Shown here: in pieces, positions 31,098 through 36,373 of the stretch
Layout of the letters: each line of letters starts with the position of its first letter
Numbering within the stretch: the stretch's first letter is position 1
From: Merdimonas faecigallinarum
Lineage (GTDB): Bacteria; Bacillota; Clostridia; Lachnospirales; Lachnospiraceae
Assembly (NCBI GenBank): GCA_019119285.1
Contig: DWXJ01000066.1
Coordinates: forward strand, 1 to 36,373
Length of the DNA stretch: 36,373 nt
Reading direction: 5' to 3'
Position numbers and translations under genes: made by a program
Notes under the pieces: model-generated
Databases searched by the model: none
Told to the model about the DNA's origin: nothing
What the model saw: the letters and a program-made list of their open reading frames with translations, nothing else

Positions 31098-31562
31098 TCA
31101 TTCCTTTGTCAATCTATCGTCTTCCTCTTCCAGACTTTCTAATCCGTCACGGATCAGTTCCAGCATCCGCTTCCAGTCTTTTTTGAGATACAGATACCCC
31201 ATCAGCGCTTCAAAACCGGTTGCCCTGCGGTAATCTGTCACCGACTGGTTTTTGGCAGGGGAAACGCTTTTCGCGTTTCTTCCTCTTTTATAGACTGCGT
31301 GTTCTTCTTCCGTAAGCTTCTCCTGGAGAACACGCATCATCCGCGACTGCGCGGACGCCTGCACCAGGGCGCTGGTCTCCTGGTGAAGTTTCTGCACCTG
31401 TTTGTTGCCTCTGTTGATCACCAGCGTACGGATCACCAGGTCATAGATGCCGTCCCCGATATAGGCCAGTGTAAGAGGTGAATATTCCTGGACATCCACC
31501 TCTTTTAACTGAAAGATTTCCTGCAGATATGAATCAAACTGCCACTCTAAGCCTTTTTCCAT
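31098..31562 (-). CDS. mrnC: Mini-ribonuclease III (MrnC)
   Basis: The 154-residue RNase III-like nuclease has no double-stranded-RNA-binding domain and acts in 23S rRNA 3' maturation. The catalytic segment LTLAYIGDGIYDLVIRTLVI and the second acidic helix (FEALMGYLYLKKDWKR) are present, with KSVSPAKNQSVTDYRRATG between them. It overlaps cysS by 16 bases, suggesting translational coupling, and precedes rlmB by 7 bases. Confidence 0.95.
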   Translation of the reverse strand: MEKGLEWQFDSYLQEIFQLKEVDVQEYSPLTLAYIGDGIYDLVIRTLVINRGNKQVQKLHQETSALVQASAQSRMMRVLQEKLTEEEHAVYKRGRNAKSVSPAKNQSVTDYRRATGFEALMGYLYLKKDWKRMLELIRDGLESLEEEDDRLTKE

Positions 31563-32953
31563 TTTACTCCTTCCCGGGTATCCTCCAGAATAATGCCCCT
31601 GGAGAGAAGTTCATCCCGGATCGCGTCTGCTTTTGCAAAATCCTTTGCCTTTCTGGCCGCCTGACGCTCTTCGATCATCTTTTCAATATCTTCTGCCAGC
31701 ATTTCTTCTTTCTTATCCACGATCAGGCCCAGCACATCCGTCAGCGTCACCAGACGTTTCAGAAGGGCGTCCAGATATTCCCCGGAGCTTTCCTCTGAAG
31801 TATTGGTATTCAGATATTTTACCAGATCAAAGACTGCTGCCACCGCATCGGCCGTATTAAAGTCGTCATCCATGGCGTCTTCAAACTCTTTTACGAATTC
31901 TTCTGTCTGGGCATATGCGCTCTTTTCTTCCTCTGTCATGGCTTCCGTCTTTGCATTTTTCCTCTTGTACTTCAGATTCTCCGCCGCATTGACGATACGC
32001 TCGAGACCATTTTTCGAAGCCTCCATCAGATCCGCGCTGAAATTTAAGGGGCTTCTGTAGTGGGCGCTTAACATAAAGAAACGGAGCACCTGCAGATCGT
32101 ACTGCTCGCTGATCTCCCGCACCGTGCGGAAATTGCCAAGAGACTTGCTCATCTTCTTATTGTCAATATTCAGGAATGCATTGTGCATCCAGTATTTCGC
32201 AAATTCTTTGCCGTTAGCGGCCTCGCTCTGCGCAATCTCGTTCTCGTGATGAGGGAATACCAGATCCTCTCCGCCTGCATGGATATCGATCTGCTCGCCC
32301 AGGTATTTCTTGGACATCTCTGAGCACTCAATATGCCAGCCCGGACGGCCCTCGGACCAGGGAGACTCCCAGAAAGGCTCTCCTTCTTTTTTCGGTTTCC
32401 AGAGCACAAAATCCAGCGGATCTTCCTTTTCATCCTCTCCGGTCACCAGAAGAGAACGCTCTCCGGAACGGAGATCATCCAGATTCTTGTGGGACAGCTT
32501 GCCGTAATCCTGGAACTTTCTGGTACGGTAGTAAACCGTTCCGTTCTTCTCATAAGCATAGCCCTTATCGATCAGCGTCTGGATCATGTCCACCATGCCG
32601 CAGATCTCCTCTGTTGCCAGCGGGTGCTTTGTGGCCGGCTTAATGTTCATGCCTTCCATATCCTTTTTGCACTCCGCAATATACCGCTTGGAGATCTCGT
32701 CCGCAGTCACGCCTTCCTCGATCGCCTTTTTGATGATCTTGTCGTCCACATCCGTGAAATTGGAAACATAATTCACATCATATCCCTTGTATTCAAAATA
32801 CCGGCGCACCGTATCAAATACGATCATAGGTCTGGCGTTTCCGATATGGATGAAATTATAAACGGTCGGTCCGCAGACGTACATCCTGACCTTTCCCTCT
32901 TCCAGGGGTACAAACTCTTCTTTTTGCTTTGAAAGGGTGTTGTAAAGTTTCAT
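31547..32953 (-). CDS. cysS: cysteinyl-tRNA synthetase
   Basis: The 468-residue class I synthetase charges tRNA-Cys. Features are the zinc Cys in MYVCGPTVYNFIHIGNARP (which also holds the HIGH motif), WHIECSEMSKKYLGEQIDIH, the zinc His pair in VFPHHENEIAQSEA, KKMSKSLGN and a C-terminal helical domain. AAGGAGG precedes the ATG at 32953. It is the first gene of the cysS-mrnC-rlmB-sigH cluster. A terminator hairpin lies between its promoter (33085-33113) and the ATG, so expression is probably attenuated. Confidence 0.98.
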   Translation of the reverse strand: MKLYNTLSKQKEEFVPLEEGKVRMYVCGPTVYNFIHIGNARPMIVFDTVRRYFEYKGYDVNYVSNFTDVDDKIIKKAIEEGVTADEISKRYIAECKKDMEGMNIKPATKHPLATEEICGMVDMIQTLIDKGYAYEKNGTVYYRTRKFQDYGKLSHKNLDDLRSGERSLLVTGEDEKEDPLDFVLWKPKKEGEPFWESPWSEGRPGWHIECSEMSKKYLGEQIDIHAGGEDLVFPHHENEIAQSEAANGKEFAKYWMHNAFLNIDNKKMSKSLGNFRTVREISEQYDLQVLRFFMLSAHYRSPLNFSADLMEASKNGLERIVNAAENLKYKRKNAKTEAMTEEEKSAYAQTEEFVKEFEDAMDDDFNTADAVAAVFDLVKYLNTNTSEESSGEYLDALLKRLVTLTDVLGLIVDKKEEMLAEDIEKMIEERQAARKAKDFAKADAIRDELLSRGIILEDTREGVKWKKA

Positions 32954-33016
32954 TTGCCGTCCTCCTTGCCTTTTTCTATTTCTCGCGGTCTATTGGATCC
33001 TTTGCCTGATAACAAA

Positions 33017-33066
33017 ATACTTCGTCTCCTGCATGCAAGAGACGAAGTATATCCGCCATTCCACGT
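33017..33066 (-). promoter_or_regulatory. cysS leader: terminator hairpin with a T-box-like remnant
   Basis: A perfect 12-bp stem, ATACTTCGTCTC with GAGACGAAGTAT (33017-33050), is followed by TTTTGTT on the minus strand, ahead of the cysS ribosome site. Just upstream is ACGTGGAATGGCGG (33066-33053), close to the T-box core GGGTGGAACCGCGG but with the ACC disrupted. AGACG upstream can pair with CGTCT of the terminator arm as an alternative fold. Only about 35 transcribed bases precede the hairpin, so Stem I of a T-box is absent. Confidence 0.6.
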
Positions 33067-33084
33067 CTTTGTCATATCGGTTCT

Positions 33085-33113
33085 ATCATATGTGAAAATC
33101 CCCGATTTGTCAA
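33085..33113 (-). promoter_or_regulatory. promoter of the cysS operon
   Basis: TTGACA (33113-33108), 17 bases, TATGAT (33090-33085). The -35 overlaps the stop codon of the histidine kinase gene. Confidence 0.8.
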
Positions 33114-35176
33114 CACGGATCTGGAAACCTGACCTCCGCTTTAAAGAGGTCTCCGTCCGTGTCTATCAGAAACTCCCCTCCCTGAAGTTCCGTAAAGCTT
33201 TTTACGATGGCAAGGCCAAGGCCGGAGCCTTCTGTGTTTCTGGACATATCCCCCCTGACGAAGCGGTCCGTGATGTCCTGTCCGTGAAAATTCAGCTCCT
33301 GCGCAGATACATTTTTCATCCGGATCACCGCCGCTTTTTCCTGCTTCTCGATCTCCACATAGACCCGTGTATGAGGAAGGGCATATTTCACGATATTCAT
33401 AAGAAGATTCTCAAAGATCCGATAGGTTTTCTGACTGTCCAGCCGGATAATCAGTTTCTCTTCCGGAAAGGTACATTTGAATTCCAGATCCGCGTCTTTG
33501 ATCTTATCTTCCAGCTCCAGTTTCACCTGCTTTAGCAGATTCACGATATCTACATCCATGAGTTCCAGTTTCACATTATCCGTACTGGCTTTGCTCACTT
33601 CAAAAAGATCCTCGATCAGCACCTTCAGCCTCTGGGATTTGCTTTCCAGCACCTGGACATATTCCTTTTGCTTTTCCGTATCTTCTTCCTTCTTTAAAAG
33701 ATCCACATAGGTGATGATCGCAGTCAGCGGAGTCTTCAGGTCATGGGACACATTGGTGATCAGCTCCGTCTTCATCTTCTGGCTCTTCACCTCTTCCTCC
33801 ACTGCCTTGTCAAAGCCCTGCCGGATCTTCTCCAGGCCTTCCGCCACAGGCGCAAAGACGCCGGTCTCCTCCGGGATCTCTGTCTTCAGGCTTCCATCTG
33901 CGATCGCATTCACCGAATCGAGCATCCGGTCGTATTTTTCCCGGATCTCATTCAGATATTTTTCCAGGAAGTAAAACAGAAGGATCGAATAAAGCACCAG
34001 TAAAATGATCCCGTAATACCAGGTACAGCAGATCACGGTCAGGATCACAAAGTTGACGCCCACCACCTCCAGAACCTGCCGGTTGGTGATATCCGAAAGC
34101 TTCAGATCCGAAACCGACTGATAGGCTTTCCGGATAGAATCTCCCGTTGTCTGCCTGGCTTTTTGGATCCCCGCCCGCACGCGGCTCTCCGGGGCAAAGA
34201 ACAGGCTGTGTTCCCGGACGTACGCTTTGGACCGGAAACGGATCAGATTCCTTACATTTCCTGCGCACCAGTAAATAACTCCGGCATACAGAGCCCAGAC
34301 GGCCAGATCCAGGATCCCGGTCCTTCCTTCGCTTTGCCAGATCATCCTTCCGGCATTCACCCATACCCCGATGGCCACAACAGCTGTCCCGGCCGCTACC
34401 GCTTCCAGAGGGGCAAAGAACACTTTTTCTTCCCCTGTTCCAAAAGAGCGGATCAGCGGATAGAGACACGCGGCCAGAGCCGCCACCGCCGTCAGGATCA
34501 GGATGTGAGACACCGCCGCTTTTGGAAGCTGATCGCTGTCCATGTAAAAGATTTCGCTCAGATAGGTCTGCAGATTCTCCTCTGACATGGCAAACGTAAA
34601 CGAGCAGTCTTCCGGCATCGCGTAATACAGATCTTCCTTTGTATACCCGCGGTAAGATCCATTTTCCAGCCGGTTCAAAACCTCACGGAACCCTCTCTCA
34701 AGCTCTGACTTATGCTCCCTTGTCGCAATCTCCACATCCGCCTCCCCATTCTGATCGTAGACAAGCGTCAGGCCCACCGCATACGTGGTGATCCGGTAAT
34801 GATCAAAGTCCCCGCTGCTGTTTCCCAGGCTGGTGGCCATCACTTCTCCCTTCCGGTCCTTCATCACATATTCCAGATAGGGATAAAAGGTCTCATACTC
34901 ATTCTGGATCTCTGCCGGGAGAAAGCTTCCTCCCCTCAGGCCGTCCCCATTCGGGCGGTTTTCGTCTTCCCTTTCATAAAGGATCCAGGAGGCCTGCAGA
35001 AACTGTCCCAGAAAATCTTCCGATAACAGCATCTGTTTTTCCGTCTCTTCCTGATTCTCTTTCATCATCTGATCATAGATCCCATAATAAGATGTGATAT
35101 GATACGCCAGCAGCACGATCGTTGCCGCGATCAGAACCACTGCCATCTTATGTCTGTTTTTCAATCTTGTATCCAA
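33110..35176 (-). CDS. multi-pass sensor histidine kinase
   Basis: The 688-residue kinase starts with a membrane helix (VVLIAATIVLLAYHIT), followed by an extracytoplasmic domain of about 180 residues. Roughly five further membrane segments (residues 220-400) lead into a HAMP-like linker, then HisKA with the phospho-His near residue 480 (NVSHDLKTPLTAIITYV) and HATPase_c (N-box FENLLMNIVKYAL; G2 box GSGLGLAIVKSF). The G1 box is atypical: KNVSAQEL replaces DxGxG. The start overlaps the regulator gene by 29 bases. The layout resembles envelope-stress or antibiotic-sensing kinases, but the signal is unknown. Confidence 0.93.
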   Translation of the reverse strand: MDTRLKNRHKMAVVLIAATIVLLAYHITSYYGIYDQMMKENQEETEKQMLLSEDFLGQFLQASWILYEREDENRPNGDGLRGGSFLPAEIQNEYETFYPYLEYVMKDRKGEVMATSLGNSSGDFDHYRITTYAVGLTLVYDQNGEADVEIATREHKSELERGFREVLNRLENGSYRGYTKEDLYYAMPEDCSFTFAMSEENLQTYLSEIFYMDSDQLPKAAVSHILILTAVAALAACLYPLIRSFGTGEEKVFFAPLEAVAAGTAVVAIGVWVNAGRMIWQSEGRTGILDLAVWALYAGVIYWCAGNVRNLIRFRSKAYVREHSLFFAPESRVRAGIQKARQTTGDSIRKAYQSVSDLKLSDITNRQVLEVVGVNFVILTVICCTWYYGIILLVLYSILLFYFLEKYLNEIREKYDRMLDSVNAIADGSLKTEIPEETGVFAPVAEGLEKIRQGFDKAVEEEVKSQKMKTELITNVSHDLKTPLTAIITYVDLLKKEEDTEKQKEYVQVLESKSQRLKVLIEDLFEVSKASTDNVKLELMDVDIVNLLKQVKLELEDKIKDADLEFKCTFPEEKLIIRLDSQKTYRIFENLLMNIVKYALPHTRVYVEIEKQEKAAVIRMKNVSAQELNFHGQDITDRFVRGDMSRNTEGSGLGLAIVKSFTELQGGEFLIDTDGDLFKAEVRFPDPC

Positions 35177-35849
35177 CTCCCCACACCACCTTCAAATATT
35201 TCGGTTCCTTCGGGTTGATCTCAATCTTTTCCCGAATATTTCTTACATGTACCATAATGGTGTCTGTGCTGACAGCCCTCTCCTGCCAGACCCATTCATA
35301 AATCTCTTCGGCGGAAAACACTCTCCCCGGGTGTTTCATCAAAAGCAGCAGGATCTTGTATTCCGTAGGCGTCACCTTCACCGGCTCCCCGTCCACGCTC
35401 ACGGTCACCGCATCCTCATTCAGCTCCAGTCCTCCGACCACATGGATATTCTCACTTTTTGCATTCTGATCCAGCTTCTCCAGAAACCGTTTATACCGGC
35501 GAAGCTGGGAATTTACCCTTGCCAGAAGTTCCATGGGCTGAAACGGTTTGGTTACATAATCGTCGGCCCCGATGTTAAGCCCCAGAATCTTGTCCACCTC
35601 TTCTGATTTGGCCGATAAAAAGATAATCGGGAAATCATATTTCTCCCGCAGCTTTTCCGTCATCCGGATCCCGTCCATCCGGGGCATCATCACATCCACG
35701 ATGGCCAGGTGGATCTTTTCTTTCTCCGCGATCTCAAGGCCCTCGATCCCGTCTGCTGCCTGAAACACCTGATAGCCCTGGCTCTTTAGATAGATCTCGA
35801 TCCCCTGGCGGATCTCTTTATCGTCTTCCGCCACCAGTATATGATCCAT
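35148..35849 (-). CDS. OmpR/PhoB-family response regulator
   Basis: The 233-residue product has a receiver domain (acidic pair VAEDD, phosphoacceptor Asp52 in AIVDVMMPRMDG, Lys in DDYVTKPFQP). A winged-helix DNA-binding domain follows (VKVTPTEYKILLLLMKHPGR, VSTDTIMVHVRNIREKIE). It is the first gene of the two-component operon and overlaps the kinase by 29 bases. AAGGAGGTG precedes the ATG. Repeats at 35891-35936 lie just upstream of the likely promoter, and members of this family typically bind such direct repeats, so autoregulation is likely. Confidence 0.95.
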   Translation of the reverse strand: MDHILVAEDDKEIRQGIEIYLKSQGYQVFQAADGIEGLEIAEKEKIHLAIVDVMMPRMDGIRMTEKLREKYDFPIIFLSAKSEEVDKILGLNIGADDYVTKPFQPMELLARVNSQLRRYKRFLEKLDQNAKSENIHVVGGLELNEDAVTVSVDGEPVKVTPTEYKILLLLMKHPGRVFSAEEIYEWVWQERAVSTDTIMVHVRNIREKIEINPKEPKYLKVVWGVGYKIEKQT

Positions 35850-35890
35850 ATCCCCACCTCCTTGTCTTCTTGTGTATAAGCATAGCTTAT

Positions 35891-35936
35891 ATTTCTAAAG
35901 AACGTAAAGACATATTTCGAAAGAAATTCTAAAGAA
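35891..35936. repeat. direct repeats upstream of the OmpR-type regulator gene
   Basis: The plus strand shows ATTTCTAAAGAA (35891), ATTTCGAAAGAA (35914) and ATTCTAAAGAA (35926), with a weaker CGTAAAGACAT between the first two. The spacings of 23 and 11-12 bases are close to whole helical turns, as expected for an OmpR/PhoB-family binding array. The likely -10 (TATGCT, minus strand, near 35885-35880) lacks a good -35, which suits an activated promoter. Confidence 0.65.
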
Positions 35937-35965
35937 AAAGATGCCAGGTTTTTCTAATGGATACA

Positions 35966-36373
35966 TCATTCAACATCAATCGCATAATACATTTGAATAC
36001 ACCCGTCTTCTGACTCTTCAATTGAAAAATTCATATCCTCATCTAATCTTTCAAACCCATTTCGCAAATACAGATGATATCCCGCTTTTGTGGAACTAAG
36101 TGTCACAAAACTAAAGCCCACATCTTTTTTCCTAATCTCTGCAATCTTTTGCATACATCTATCCAGCAGAATATCAGACAATCTGATTTTATCTCCATTA
36201 TCCATATGAATTTGCAGCCCATGATATTTTTCGTCCAGTGCAAGACAATTAATGTGTATAGCCCCTCCTATTTTTCTTACTGTTATTCCATCAGTTGCCT
36301 GCTCTATATACCCAACACCAAGATTAAAATAGCCAATAATTGTCTTCTCATCTTCAAATATCAATATGTAAGT
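35966..36373 (-). CDS. GNAT-family N-acetyltransferase, C-terminal part (5' truncated)
   Basis: The frame is open to the right edge of the window, so the N-terminus is missing. The visible part is a GNAT core: IIGYFNLGVGYIEQ (strands 2-3), INCLALDEKYHGLQI (strand 4), KIRLSDILLDRCMQKIAEIR (helix 3), then SFVTLSSTKAGYHLYLRNGF (strand 5 and helix 4) and a closing strand. The acetyl-CoA loop (usually QxxGxG) is replaced by a longer segment, as in some Firmicute members. The substrate is unknown. The region is visibly more AT-rich than the neighbouring genes, which may reflect transfer. No terminator is seen downstream. Confidence 0.8.
   Translation of the reverse strand, partial: TYILIFEDEKTIIGYFNLGVGYIEQATDGITVRKIGGAIHINCLALDEKYHGLQIHMDNGDKIRLSDILLDRCMQKIAEIRKKDVGFSFVTLSSTKAGYHLYLRNGFERLDEDMNFSIEESEDGCIQMYYAIDVE

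Noticed and set aside
1..36373. CRISPR arrays, insertion sequences, phage genes, rRNA operons
   Set aside because: I saw no regularly spaced repeats, transposase or integrase proteins, att-like duplications or rRNA segments.

Overview
The window looks like chromosome from a spore-forming Lachnospiraceae-type Firmicute (Clostridia). The evidence is the order cysS-mrnC-rlmB-sigH, an infC-rpmI-rplT operon with an L20-type leader, two tRNA-sensing T-boxes, a GerA/SpoVAF germination protein, strong AGGAGG ribosome sites and TTGACA/TATAAT promoters throughout. There are no insertion sequences, phage genes or CRISPR arrays. Almost all genes lie on the minus strand; the plus-strand genes are a two-component pair at the left edge and two small membrane-anchored proteins. 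LAYOUT. 1-1018: end of a histidine kinase and its NarL-type regulator. 1029-2362: rplT, rpmI and infC, with an attenuator leader and promoter. 2415-3856: an NSS-family sodium symporter. 3957-8134: a MarR regulator and a heterodimeric ABC exporter in one operon. 8165-11221: a B3/4-domain protein, a DegV protein and a SpoVAF-like germination protein. 11334-14971: a tryptophan ABC transporter (trpXYZ) behind a UGG-specifier T-box, with dut as the apparent last gene. 15003-16556: an alanine/glycine:cation symporter with an unusual leader. 16757-18220: homoserine O-acetyltransferase (metA) and a DUF1540 protein. 18253-21000: a thioesterase and thrS behind a threonine T-box. 21023-22870: a YdcF-like protein, a SEC-C protein, a small membrane protein and an unlisted 52-residue ORF. 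22878-26318: purA, a cardiolipin synthase and an acidic anchored protein. 26319-29694: a MocR-like regulator, glnS and tRNA-Thr(GGU). 29712-33113: sigH, rlmB, mrnC and cysS behind what looks like a decayed T-box. 33110-36373: an OmpR-type two-component system with repeat operators, then a partial GNAT acetyltransferase. HOW THE PARTS CONNECT. Control by charged-tRNA level recurs. The Trp T-box drives tryptophan uptake and the Thr T-box drives threonyl-tRNA synthetase. The tRNA-Thr in this same window has the anticodon (GGU) and discriminator (U73) that the Thr T-box would read. The cysS leader keeps a T-box-style terminator but lacks room for Stem I. I see no single large undescribed system. 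The best novelty candidates are small: the cysS leader, the symporter leader with its loop-exposed Shine-Dalgarno and possible leader peptide, the 52-residue ORF, the palindrome on the cardiolipin synthase promoter, the helically spaced repeats before the OmpR-type system, and a MocR protein with arginine in place of its PLP lysine.
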